Shown here: in pieces, positions 55,026-64,000 of the stretch
How positions within the stretch are numbered: position 1 is the stretch's first letter
How the letters are laid out: each line of letters starts with the position of its first letter
Assembly (NCBI GenBank): GCA_014607495.2
Contig: CP053160.1
Span: forward strand, 9,548,001-9,612,000
DNA length: 64,000 bases
Reading direction: 5' to 3'
From: Carposina sasakii
Taxonomy: Eukaryota > Arthropoda > Insecta > Lepidoptera > Carposinidae
The notes under the pieces: generated by a model
Told to the model about the DNA's origin: nothing
Database searches by the model: none
What the model saw: the letters and a program-made list of their open reading frames with translations, nothing else
Made by a program: the position numbers and the translations under genes

Positions 55026-56389
55026 CAGGGATGGCGAACCAATGGCACGCGTGCCACCCCTAGTACGCAACAAAATAGTTCAGGCACGCAGAATGATACA
55101 GATGAATCTATGTAGGTACCTACTAGTTACAAAAATAAAATATTTAGCATCCAATTTGCAACAGCAGAAATCACACAATTTTTTTTTTAATATGTATATT
55201 AAAATATTAACATTACTGATCGATCACTGTACTTTTGCGTTTTTTAGGGTTCCGTACCTCAAAAGGAAAAAACGGAACCCTTATAGGATCACTTTGTTGT
55301 CCGTCTGTCCGTCCGTCTGTCAAGACCCTTTTTCTCAGGAACGCGTGGAGGTATGAAGCTGAAATTTATATCAATTATTCAGGTCTACTGTCCCTTGAAG
55401 CTGTGAAAAAATCAAACTTCTAAGCCAACGCAATCAAAAGATACAGCCGTTTATGCCGCAAATTTTCGACACTTGCAAGGGAATCAAAACCTACAGGGTG
55501 CTTCCCGTGAACTCAGAATCTTGAAATTTGGTACGAAGCAACGTCTTATAGCATAGATAAAGGAAAAATTACGAAAACCATAAATTTTTAGTTACATCAC
55601 ATAATATTTTTTTTTTTTATAATTTTAAACTTACTACCCATTTCCTCATAAACGCGTAGAGGTATTAAATTGAAATTCATACCAAATACTCAGGTCTATA
55701 ATACCTTTAAGCTGTAGCAAAATCAAACTTCTATGTCAACGCAATCAAAAGAAACAGCAATTTAAGCTGCATATTTTGAAACTCGCAAGTACTCGCAAGG
55801 GAATCAAAACCTAAAGGGTACTTCCAGTCGACCTAGAATCTTGAAATTTGGCATGAAGCAACGTTTTATAGCACACATAAAGGAAAAATTCCGAAAACCT
55901 TACATTTTTAGTTACATTACAAAATATATATTTTTTAATAAATATAAACTTATTACTTTTTTCCTCATGAACGCGTAGAGCTATCAAGTTGAAATTCATA
56001 TCAAATACTTAGATCTAATTGCCTTTAACCCGTGAAAAAAAAAATTATAAGTCAACGCAAAAACGCAAAACGCAAAAGTACAACCATTGATACCGCATAT
56101 TTTGAAACTCGCAACATTTTGCAATAAAAATACCATAGTTATGACTCGATTGTCGTAATGAACGAACTTTGTAAACCTTGCAGGTTTGTACGGAACCCTC
56201 GGTGCGCGAGTCCGACTCGCACTTGGCCGGTTTTTTTATAAATAGTATACTCGTATACTTAATACCATCTAGTTTTATTTTTGTTTAATAATATCAGTAA
56301 GTCTAAATTATTAAATGGCACGTCAAAGCTATAATATTATTTGTTTCCTAAAAAATGGCACGTATATCACTAAAGGTTCGCCATCCCTG
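55026..56389. mobile_element. hAT-like element, 1364 bp, non-autonomous
   Basis: Terminal inverted repeats CAGGGATGGCGAACC (55026-55040) and GGTTCGCCATCCCTG (56375-56389) are perfect. The 8-bp direct repeats CCCTATTC (55018-55025 and 56390-56397) are the hallmark length of hAT integration. ATGGCACG recurs as a subterminal motif (55042, 56314, 56354). No transposase frame is present. The interior is filled by another repeat with a tandem structure (55245-56235). It sits inside SINE family B. Confidence 0.92.
55245..56235 (+). repeat. repeat with three ~315-bp tandem units inside the hAT element
   Basis: Starts 'ttagggttccgtacctcaaa' and ends 'gagtccgactcgcacttggc' 'cggttttttt', ends I recognise from moth genomes. 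ACGCGT with the same context (ctcaNgaacgcgtRgagNta) recurs at 55341, 55652 and 55971 (periods 311 and 319). Each unit continues with 'gtcaacgcaatcaaaag' and 'gaatcttgaaatttggNa', and the last unit is shorter. It could be an independent element that entered the hAT copy. Confidence 0.8.
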
Positions 56390-56397
56390 CCCTATTC

Positions 56398-56500
56398 CCT
56401 AACTCTCATAGCGTGCTTTCCGAAGCACGAGCTAGTGATAAGTTTGAACATAATAAAATCTGTTCATGAAATAAATTTAGTAGTACAGTCCCGTAGACTA
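56398..56500 (-). repeat. SINE family B fragment, right of the hAT insertion
   Basis: 'cctaactctcatagcgtgct', 'ttccgaagcacgagctagtg', 'aaaatctgttcatgaaataa', 'ttagtagtacagtcccgtag'. It continues the SINE broken at 55025. Confidence 0.7.
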
Positions 56501-56939
56501 AACCCATTAATAAAAACTGTTACTGCTAGAGTTTAAGTAGATATTTTCCCGTTTTGCCGACACTTGATTTTCCCACAGGAAATAAACGCCTAAATGTTTC
56601 GCGCCAAGTACCTACTCGTAAGTACATACAATGAACATCAAGGGAAAAAAAAATACTTTTACATTCCAGTCATTTATACATTCCTCAATTTGTTTTCTCT
56701 AGGATCTCTTATATTTATTTCCCAGGGGTTTTCAGGGAAACATTCAATTCTTATTTTGATTGTTTTATTTATTTTCTCCATCAAATTATTTTGTTTGCAA
56801 AGTAACTGGAACGGGTTCAAAATGTAAAGAGCGTTGTGTAATTTTATTAATCTTTTAATTTAATATTGTACATTGCGCTGTTGGATTCTTTGGTCCTTGA
56901 GTGATCATAAATAAGCCATTTTGATTTTAGTTTGTATGT
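56501..56939. other. no feature recognised
   Basis: AT-rich. Confidence 0.3.
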
Positions 56940-57275
56940 ATGAATAAGTCGAGAGTAGACACATGTAGACTAAACAACTCGGGCATTCTCTCAGGCGATA
57001 AGCTGGCAACTTGTCTTCTTCTTCTTCTTCTTCAGCCTATTGCAGTCCACTGCTGGACGTAGACCTCCCCCAGGGCACGCCATAAGGCTACTGCCTCAGG
57101 GGGGTTTTGACCATAGTCACCACGTTGGGCAGGCGGCTTGGTGACCGCAGTGTGATTTTCGGACTATGTTGTCACTTACCATTTATATCTGTGTGTGATC
57201 TCCTTTATGATTCTGCGGTTCTTGGTTACTGCATTTCGGAAACACAGCTGTGTGTATATTTATGTATGTATGTAG
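56940..57275 (+). repeat. family E copy interrupted by SINE A
   Basis: Left: 'actaaacaactcgggcattc', 'tctcaggcgataagctggca', 'acttgtc'. Right: 'cacttaccatttatatctgt', 'gtgtgatctcctttatgatt', 'catttcggaaacacagctgt'. The SINE lies between. Confidence 0.7.
57016..57168 (-). mobile_element. SINE family A, 5'-truncated, inside family E
   Basis: TTC-repeat tail (57016-57031), 'cagcctattgcagtccactg' and body to 'tgtgattttcggactatg'. TTGTC on both sides (57011-57015, 57169-57173) may be the target duplication. Confidence 0.75.
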
Positions 57276-58494
57276 ACACATATCGAGCGACGTGCGAACC
57301 AGGGTACTAAGCACCAGCTCAAAAGCATCCGTTCTGAGCCTCCTACCGGGATTCATATCACCCAGGATCTACAGCGCAGTAGACAGGGGCCACTAATAGG
57401 GGCTGGATTCATTGTCTATTGCCCCTGGGCCAACCTAATGTAATGGTTTTAGACGTATTCTTCATAAGCAGTTTTCTAATTAACCTGGTCAAGATAAGTT
57501 TATTCCAAGTCATCTCTACCAACATTCGCATCCATTCCAATGAGATCGTATCACTCAAACCCTTCTTTATTAGGGTCAAATACTGCCCAAGGTACTGACA
57601 AAACGCATGATTTATTTAATCTGAAAATATATCAGCCTAAGGGCACGGTTTTATTGTTTCGGTCCCTTCAACCTTTCGAGGACAAGTCTATGAAATAAAG
57701 CAAAAAATAAAGGGTAAAAACGGAATTTGGGGTCATGCGTGTCTGTTTAAATATTATTTTTGGAGCTTATTGTTGATTGTTATAGTATTTGTAAGCAGTG
57801 AATTCGTATTCCTGATCAATTTCTACTGTATACATATCCACTGTCTGCTGTCTGTTGTTTAAATCCATTAATTTATCGGATATTAATTATAGATTCATAG
57901 TAGGTATATAAATGTTATAGTTAAATAGATTATGCCCACGACTTCATCAGAGTAAATTTTAGAATTCCCGTTTTTCCCGAATCTGTGGAAATTTCGGGAA
58001 ATCCTTTCTTATCGAATGAATTAAATTAATTACAAAAATATTTATAAAACCTTAAAATTAACAGTTACAAATCGCAACACTCCTTGACAATTCAATTTTC
58101 AGTACTGTTGTCATAATATTTTGAACGCGTACCCACTGCAGTATATAAAATAGGCCACCTTAAGATGAATGTTACCAATAAAGTGTTCCCAGTTTTTTCA
58201 TACCCGCCGTAGATCGCTTAAATGGCGCACGCTCCTCGCGTTTTTCTGTATTGTACGTGCTGAAAATTGTGCCTTTTCCTGCCTATCTACTGTTTTAGTA
58301 TGACTGTTGCTCGTCCTTAAGGTTTATACTTAAACAAACTACACAATTTTTTTACAAAAAAAATAAAAAGAAATGTCGGAAAATATTGGTATTTTCCTGC
58401 GGAAATTTCCAGTGGTTTTCTCCTTATAATCATGGTCTGAAGTCGCCGCCGTATCAATTTTTGCCTGGCTGTCACTTCCACCCTATATATTTAC
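57276..58494. other. no gene seen
   Basis: 57285-57440 has repeat-like wording ('gggattcatatcacccagga', 'cccctgggccaacctaatg'). 57945-58010 holds an inverse unit fragment of the 40.5-kb tandem repeat ('aattcccgtttttcccgaat' 'gaaatttcgggaaatcc'). Confidence 0.35.
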
Positions 58495-58880
58495 ATGGAT
58501 GTATTCCCAAAATGGAGTAGCCAGAGCTGCAGAATCACGAAGGAGATCCTTACAGTGACGTTTAGCATTGCTATGCTTCAGCTTGTTTATTTATCTATTA
58601 AGACATAACCAACAGTCATCATCATCGTCATCGTCAGCCTATTGCAGTCCACTGCTGGACGTAGGCCTCCCCCAGTGTACGCCACATGGCTCGATCTCCC
58701 GTTTTTGCCATCCAGTCACTACCAGCCGTCCTCTTTAAGTCATCGGTCCATCTGGCCAACCAACAGTAAACACATATAAATTACGTGTAATAAATTGCAT
58801 GTTAATAATCTAGGGGACGTACCTAAGTTCTTTAGTCGACTAAGATATTGAAGACTCGCATCAGCACAGGCAAGGTTTAA
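58495..58880 (-). repeat. family E copy interrupted by a LINE 3' end
   Basis: Left: 'cccaaaatggagtagccaga', 'gctgcagaatcacgaaggag', 'gtttagcattgctatgct'. Right: 'gacgtacctaagttctttag', 'tcgactaagatattg', 'gcatcagcacaggc'. The insertion 58617-58757 lies between. Confidence 0.65.
58617..58757 (-). mobile_element. 5'-truncated LINE: last ~39 codons of ORF2 and tail (SINE A partner)
   Basis: Flanked by perfect 10-bp direct repeats AACCAACAGT (58607-58616 and 58758-58767), so it is a genuine retroposition. The minus strand is one open frame, RWTDDLKRTAGSDWMAKTGD then RAMWRTLGEAYVQQWTAIG and a stop. Then comes the tail GACGATGACGATGATGATGA. This C-terminal pattern is, from recall, that of lepidopteran RTE-type LINEs. 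The final ~50 bp are nearly identical to the end of SINE family A. Confidence 0.85.
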
Positions 58881-59249
58881 GTTAATGCTTGAAATAATAA
58901 TTTCAAAAATCTTAATTGCCTATAGCATAGTAGACTAAGCCTGTAGTAAAACGTCAGAAGTTTACTCCTAGGTGTAACATGACATTATATATGAAAAAGT
59001 CTTGTTAAGATGTAATTATGATGGATTTTTATTATTTAGACCGATTAGATAGATAATTTAGGTTGGTGATGGAAAAAAATCGAACTTTATGTATCTACCT
59101 ATATTCGAAATCAGTGAGTATCTTTTAATGTGTTCAGAATAAGATGATAAATTGTTATTGTTAGGTTTATTAAATATTTTTAAAAAAATAACTATTGTTT
59201 ATTTGCGCGATGGAAAAGAATGTATATTTTTGGTGTATTTTGGTCCCTC
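58881..59249. other. no feature recognised
   Basis: AT-rich. Confidence 0.3.
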
Positions 59250-59990
59250 GATTTGTTATCATCATCTTCCTGCCCTGTTCTCATTTATTTAGTGTCGGCG
59301 CAATATGTACTTTTCTTCCATTCATCCCTATTATCCGTCATCTCATTGCTCACTCCCAGTACACGCATATCCTCACTCACACAGTCCATCCAACATTTCT
59401 TTGGTCTACCTCTTTCTTTATATCCATCCACATTCATGCACAACGCTCTCTGTAAAATATGCCTTTCATTCCGTCGCTTTACATGCCCGTACCAAGACAG
59501 ACGGTTACTTCGTAACTTGTCTGTGATCGGCGCAACTTTCAGACTTCCTCTTATATACTCATTTCTTATTTTATCCATTCTTGTAACTTCACACATATAT
59601 CTCAACATTCTCATCTCGCTTACATGCAGTCGATTTTCATCCTTCTTTTTTACGGCCCAGCATTCAGATCCATACAAGACGACAGGTCGAATTACGGTCT
59701 TGTACACCTTACCCTTTAGCTTTAGCGGCATCCGGGCATCGCACATAACTCCCGTGACCTCTCGCCATTTCATCCATCCTGAACTAATTCGGTGCTTTAT
59801 ATCTCGGTCTATTTCCCCATCCCCTTGTAAGACAGAGTCCAGGTACTTAAAGTTTGAACAGACTGGCAATGCCGCGCCATCGAGGGATATTGCCATAGAG
59901 CTGGAGAGACCGCCGAAATCACAAAACATTTGTGCGCCTCGATTTGTATTCGAATAAAATTTCATTCTCAGCCTTTTTTATAAAGTTGAT
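59250..59990 (-). mobile_element. RTE-type LINE, ORF2 C-terminal half, intact frame
   Basis: The minus-strand frame 59965-59285 (226 codons) encodes the part downstream of the reverse transcriptase catalytic motifs. Landmarks: FKYLDSVLQGDGEIDRD (39-55), SSGWMKWREVTGV (61-73), VVLYGSECWAVKKKDE (95-110), LHVSEMRMLRYM (113-124), HVKRRNERHI (161-170), GRPKKCWMD (186-194) and a stop after TYCADTK. The 3' UTR includes 'attgcgccgacac' and ends near ATGATGATAAC (59258-59268). Compared with a full RTE ORF2 (about 1000 residues) the endonuclease and RT catalytic core are missing. The truncation point is near 59990. No stop or frameshift inside suggests a fairly young copy. Confidence 0.8.
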
Positions 59991-60329
59991 TCCAATTACG
60001 TGTATTTGTGAGGAAGGTTATGATATCCGGATCGGTGGGACAGAGAGGAAATACATTTTCTGATTTATAATATTATACAAGCTGAGACCCGCAGCTATGT
60101 TCGCGTGGATTTTGCTTATTGCATGACGCGTTATTAAAAATAATTTACAACATATTCTCAGATCTACCGAATATTCATATTATAAAATTTATTAGAAATT
60201 GTTCAAGGCATTCTAGAGAAATATGGTTATAAACACAGTGACACTAGAATTTTATTTATTAGATTATATAGGTACTTTGGTTAAGAAAAAGATAGATTGG
60301 TTCTAGTGCTGTGTTAGAATGCGTGAGTT
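59991..60329. other. no gene seen
   Basis: 60080-60110 resembles family F wording ('gagacccgcagctatgttcg' 'cgtgga'). Confidence 0.35.
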
Positions 60330-60430
60330 AAAGGCCGATTTTTCCAATAATCAGATAGCCTATCCAGATAAACGAAAAAGTTGATGTTGTCTCTATCATC
60401 ATAAAGTTTCAGACAAAGACAGCAACACAT
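60330..60430. repeat. family L fragment
   Basis: 'ccgatttttccaataatcag', 'atagcctatccagataaacg', 'aagttgatgttgtctctatc'. Diverged. Confidence 0.4.
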
Positions 60431-60875
60431 TTAAGTCTTTAAACTTAGGTGGTTTTTATTTAAAACAACATTAAAAAATCCGAAATCTTTTTAAAGACTA
60501 AAATATATTATTTTGTATATTTTCCTTATAATTATGTACCTAACCTATTAAAGATTTATTTCATATTAGCGTAAATTCAGTCACATTAATAACTTAATAA
60601 GTGAGCTCGCTGCCTGTCATTGACTTGGCTGCGGTCCAACTGGCCCAGTGTATACGTGCCTTTAGACGCTTAGAATAAGGAAAGATACAAACAAAATATT
60701 ATTATCAAAATGGTCTTAGAAAAAGGAATAAAATAATTACAAACTTCAGAAAAATATTAATTTTGCACTTGTCACTTGCATTTTCGTCAAGTTATATGCT
60801 TGGATTTTATTTCCCGTTGTATTTCCGGCTGTAGTTTTATCAGACACTTTTCCAAGCGAAATTTGTAAATGCTAT
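60431..60875. other. no feature recognised
   Basis: AT-rich. Confidence 0.3.
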
Positions 60876-63700
60876 TATTTTTATTTTTTTTATTTTTATT
60901 TTTTTTTTTTATTTATTGAGGTTTGTCAACGTCCACTTCAATTTACATTATGTGTTTCAGACAAAGTTCCTTAATTTAATTGAGTGGACAGTTAAAGACT
61001 AACACAACAAGCAATAAATGAGGTTACTTACAATGAAATATTGACATAACGACTACTACAAAATTAAAATTAAAACCTAACCAAGCTGGCAAAGAAATTA
61101 ACAATAAAAATATAAAAAAAATAATATTAAAAAAAATAACATTAATAGCATATCACCTAAGCTGATACAGTGAATAATTATTTATTTATTTTGTCGATCT
61201 AGACAGTCCAAGGGCCCCACATATTGCCTTTCGAAATCCGAATAGTGAGTCACTGTACAGGTCAGCCCATAGATGCCATCGATTAAAAAGTCTGCAAATA
61301 CGTGGAATGGGAGAGTTCTGACCCAACAACGTCCTGCGAACTGGTACAAAAAGGGGAACAACCAGACCCCGTGGGTATCTAGCTGGGACATTAAGTGTGA
61401 CCTTGGCCAGTAACTGCGGGGAGTCAATTATGTTGCGAAATACTTTAAACAGGAAGAGCATGTCAATCATATCTCTGCGTCTCTCGAGGCAAGCAACTCC
61501 GAAGTGTTGCAACCTTTCCTCGTAAGCCCTATATCTCATTGCCACCCCTGAGGAATATGCCAAGTGGTACATAAATCTTTTTTGCAGACGCTCCAATCTT
61601 AAAGAATGACACGAATAGTGAGGGCGCCATACGACACTACAATATTCAAGACTGCTGCGCACCAAGCTGTTATAAAGAATGATTTTCGTTGCAGGTTGCC
61701 GAAACATTTTACTGTTTCTGATAACAAAACCCAACATTCTAGATGCCTTTTGGACTATCTTATCTATGTGCGGGACAAAGGTGAGCTTTGAATCCATTAT
61801 TACCCCTAAGTCCCTTATCATAGTCACTTCCTCTAGGATATTTCCAGCCACATAATATTGTGAAGGAGCAATATTCATTTTTCGACTGAACTTGATATGG
61901 GAACATTTCTCACTGTTCAGACTCATTCCGTTTATGGCGCACCACCTATTCAGTCTATCGAGATCGCCCTGGAGATGCACTGTATCATCGTGTGTTCTTA
62001 TGACCCTTGCAAGTTTCAAATCATCGGCAAACATAAAAGGAACAGCATGATGTACGCAGCCCGGGATATCATTCACGAAGACATTAAAAAGAATCGGTGC
62101 CAAATGTGATCCCTGCGGAACACCAGAGGAGATGACATTTTCATCAGACTGAAATCCATTTACCGCTACAAAGAATGAACGGTTAACTAAATATGATTCA
62201 AGCCACCGCAACAGGGGACCTGCAACCCCATAACCTTTCAACTTTTGCAATAGAACTTTATGGGGCACTCTGTCAAAGGCTTTGCTGAAATCAGTATAAA
62301 TTACATCGACTTGTAAGTTACTGTCAACCGCTTCCGTCAAAAATTCCACAAATGTCACCAAGCCAGTGTCGGTCGATCGCCCTGCTACAAAGCCATGTTG
62401 ATAATCAACCAGATGCTTTCTGAAGAAGTGCTGTATAATTGGGCTAATCAACGACTCCAACACCTTCGCTAATGTTGAGAGTATGGAAATCGGTCTATAA
62501 TTCGCAACGTTTCCATCATCGCCACACTTGTGAATAGGGATGACTTTAGCTAGTTTCCATTTATTAGGAAAAATTCCATTTGCCAATGATACTTCGTATA
62601 TTAGCTCCAGCGGTCTCAGCAGGGACCTAGCGCATGATTTAAGAAATATAGGCGGGATTCCATCGGGGCCAGCGCCCTTAGAAGAGTCTAAGTTCTTTAA
62701 TTTGGTGAGAAGCTCTTCTCGTGGAATATGTATGTTCGAGAGACATCCACTTCCAGCGTTCACCGAATCTAGTCCACTTTTTGACCCGCATGAATCATCA
62801 CTGATCCGGTTGTCACCAGAATAGATCGAAGCAAAATAGGAAGCAAAAATATTACATACGCTGACACCATCAGAACCTACCCTGCAGCCATCTGTTACCA
62901 CAGCTGGACATTTTCCCTTACCTCCACGTTTGGATTTAATGAAGGACCAAAAGTGTTTTGGGCTCCTTGTAATATCCTCTTCAACATTCTTAATGTAAGC
63001 ACTATAACAATCTCTAGAGAGTTTATCACAACGCTTACCGAGCAGCCTGTACGAGATCTTATCTAGCGGATTCCCAAACCTCCTATGTTTCCTTCTATAC
63101 TTTTCCTTCTCTCTTAGCATTCTGATTAGTGACGGACTGAACCAAACCGGATACTTATTATTCTTAGGATTAGACCGAGGAACACAATCCTTGATGACAG
63201 TCCTAACCGTGCTATAGAAAATGTCAACCATGATGTTGACATCCCTCGCCTCTCCAAAAAGAGTGTTCCAGTCCAACTCAGAAAGAAGCTTGTTAATATT
63301 TATGTAATCAGCCTTAAAGAAATTGAATCTAGAGTCTTGGGAATTTTGTGACAATCTTTTAACTTGCACAGCTGATAGTACAATATTAAGAGGTGGATGA
63401 GTTGGGATCACATTAGATAGTTCTTCAACCGCCCTAGTTACCAAGCATGAACTTAAGTTCGAAAGAACTAAGTCAAGTGTGCGACCCTTATCATTATAAA
63501 TTTGATTGAGCTGTTTTAGACTATTGGTTGAACAAAAGTCTATAAATTCTTCTCCCAGACCGGTTATACCATGGAGCACTCTGTCATCATATACCAACTT
63601 CCAATTAATCATTCTTAGATTGAAATCTCCCGCTATAAAAACGTTGAAGTCCTGCTGCTCGCATATTTCATTGTATCTGTCCATTTTATAATTACATATA
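60876..63700 (-). mobile_element. 5'-truncated LINE with open reverse-transcriptase ORF
   Basis: Non-LTR retrotransposon read right to left. Its 5' end is cut near 63700, within the endonuclease domain. The coding frame runs to 61186, a ~270-bp 3' UTR follows, and an A/T-rich tail (ATAAAAA type) ends at about 60876-60915. ORF1 and the N-terminal two thirds of the endonuclease are absent, so this copy cannot move by itself. The reading frame is nonetheless free of stops. Confidence 0.9.
61186..63690 (-). CDS. LINE ORF2: endonuclease C-terminus, reverse transcriptase, C-terminal domain
   Basis: The frame opens at 63726, but residues before ~15 derive from flanking repeat sequence. Seen in order: endonuclease remnant with FIAGDFNLR (30-38, the GDFN catalytic-pocket motif) and a late His in IPTHPPL (107-113); linker with PVWFSPSLIRMLREKEKYRR (193-212); RT with SSKGAGPDGIPP (348-359), VIPIHKCGDDGNVANYRPIS (395-414), YTDFSKAFDRVPHK (477-490), ISSGVPQGSHLAPILFN (532-548) and the catalytic FADDL (566-570). 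The thumb and C-terminal region holds SLEYCSVVWRP (692-702) and runs to residue 846. All RT signatures are intact; HLAP replaces the commoner HLGP. Motifs place it in the CR1/Jockey group (from recall). It would reverse-transcribe LINE RNA at nicked target DNA if full length. Confidence 0.9.
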   Translation of the reverse strand, partial: YKMDRYNEICEQQDFNVFIAGDFNLRMINWKLVYDDRVLHGITGLGEEFIDFCSTNSLKQLNQIYNDKGRTLDLVLSNLSSCLVTRAVEELSNVIPTHPPLNIVLSAVQVKRLSQNSQDSRFNFFKADYININKLLSELDWNTLFGEARDVNIMVDIFYSTVRTVIKDCVPRSNPKNNKYPVWFSPSLIRMLREKEKYRRKHRRFGNPLDKISYRLLGKRCDKLSRDCYSAYIKNVEEDITRSPKHFWSFIKSKRGGKGKCPAVVTDGCRVGSDGVSVCNIFASYFASIYSGDNRISDDSCGSKSGLDSVNAGSGCLSNIHIPREELLTKLKNLDSSKGAGPDGIPPIFLKSCARSLLRPLELIYEVSLANGIFPNKWKLAKVIPIHKCGDDGNVANYRPISILSTLAKVLESLISPIIQHFFRKHLVDYQHGFVAGRSTDTGLVTFVEFLTEAVDSNLQVDVIYTDFSKAFDRVPHKVLLQKLKGYGVAGPLLRWLESYLVNRSFFVAVNGFQSDENVISSGVPQGSHLAPILFNVFVNDIPGCVHHAVPFMFADDLKLARVIRTHDDTVHLQGDLDRLNRWCAINGMSLNSEKCSHIKFSRKMNIAPSQYYVAGNILEEVTMIRDLGVIMDSKLTFVPHIDKIVQKASRMLGFVIRNSKMFRQPATKIILYNSLVRSSLEYCSVVWRPHYSCHSLRLERLQKRFMYHLAYSSGVAMRYRAYEERLQHFGVACLERRRDMIDMLFLFKVFRNIIDSPQLLAKVTLNVPARYPRGLVVPLFVPVRRTLLGQNSPIPRICRLFNRWHLWADLYSDSLFGFRKAICGALGLSRSTK

Positions 63701-63704
63701 TATA

Positions 63705-63990
63705 TACTAGCTGACCCGGCAAACATTGTTTTGCCATGTAAAAGGGGTTGATCCTAGAGGGGTGAAAATTCATGGTTGTATGTATTTTTGTATGCTGTAT
63801 CATAAAAAAATAAAAACAAAAATTTTTGTAAAAAAAAAATTAAAAAAATTTAGGGATGGACCACCCTTAACATTTAGGGGATGAAAAACCTAACCGATAT
63901 GCATGCTAAGATTTACGAAAATCGGTCGAGCCGTTTCGGAGGAGTTTAACTTCTAACAGCGTGACACGAGAATTTTATATATTAGATATA
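63705..63990 (-). repeat. family F-type repeat at the LINE 5' junction
   Basis: 'actagctgacccggcaaaca', 'ttgttttgccatgtaaaagg', 'atcggtcgagccgtttcgga', 'ggagtttaacttctaacagc', 'gtgacacgagaattttatat' and a TA tail. I recognise the 'ctgacccggcaaac' start as a very common insect repeat. The truncated LINE is joined to it. Confidence 0.65.
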
Positions 63991-64000
63991 TATATATGTT

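Noticed and set aside
59220..59957. 245-codon plus-strand open frame
   Set aside because: It is the exact antisense of the RTE-type LINE frame 59285-59965, which has clear family motifs.
61606..63691. several plus-strand open frames of 60-94 codons
   Set aside because: All are antisense shadows of the LINE ORF2 frame.

Overview
The window looks like AT-rich, repeat-saturated nuclear DNA from an insect, most probably a moth or butterfly. No bacterial operon, phage, CRISPR array or rRNA is seen. The assignment rests on interspersed repeats I recognise as typical of Lepidoptera: a repeat ending in the 'gcagtccactgctggacgtaggcct' theme, tRNA-headed SINEs, the 'accgacttcaaaaag' repeat, the repeat bounded by 'ttagggttccgtacc' and 'gcacttggccgg', and LINE ORF1/ORF2 fragments of lepidopteran type. 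This is recall, not a database result.

Host gene content is very small. One convincing terminal coding exon (4995-5465, +) has a splice acceptor, an open frame in phase, a stop, a 3' UTR and a polyadenylation signal. It ends an unidentified gene whose other exons lie to the left. Two weaker signals on the same strand could belong to a second gene running rightwards through large introns: a unique, CpG-richer block ending in a GTAAGT donor (about 18300-18514) and a 71-bp GC-rich segment with acceptor, donor and one open frame (25510-25580).

The rest is layered mobile DNA. Retroelements: a 5'-truncated LINE with an intact reverse-transcriptase frame (60876-63700, -); an RTE-like ORF2 C-terminus (59250-59990, -); another LINE C-terminus with a C2H2 finger in a shifted frame (49080-49765, +); a LINE ORF1 fragment split by a SINE (42513-43430, +); at least two SINE families (here A and B) plus a third tRNA-headed SINE (G). 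DNA-type elements: seven copies of a ~385-bp element (family C) and eight full or partial copies of a palindromic ~260-bp element (family D), both with CAGGGTG-type ends next to TA; a 1.36-kb hAT-like element with 15-bp inverted ends and an 8-bp target duplication; two short elements flanked by TAA; a 261-bp near-perfect foldback; and a pair of 76-bp palindromes. Nesting order can be read directly in several places (about 12.4, 29.7, 43.1, 55-56.4, 57.1 and 58.6 kb).

The most interesting pattern is modular. SINE family B shares its last ~37 bp, including a hairpin-like motif and an ATC-type tail, with the 3' end of the LINE at 49 kb. SINE family A shares its last ~50-100 bp with the C-terminal coding end of another LINE present as 5'-truncated copies at 58.6 and 54.3 kb. 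Two SINE/partner-LINE pairs therefore seem to coexist in 64 kb. A degenerate ~100-bp-period array (27650-28860) appears to have grown out of a further repeat (family E), the most frequent repeat here. Family letters A-M are local labels for this window. Boundaries without a stated target duplication are approximate.
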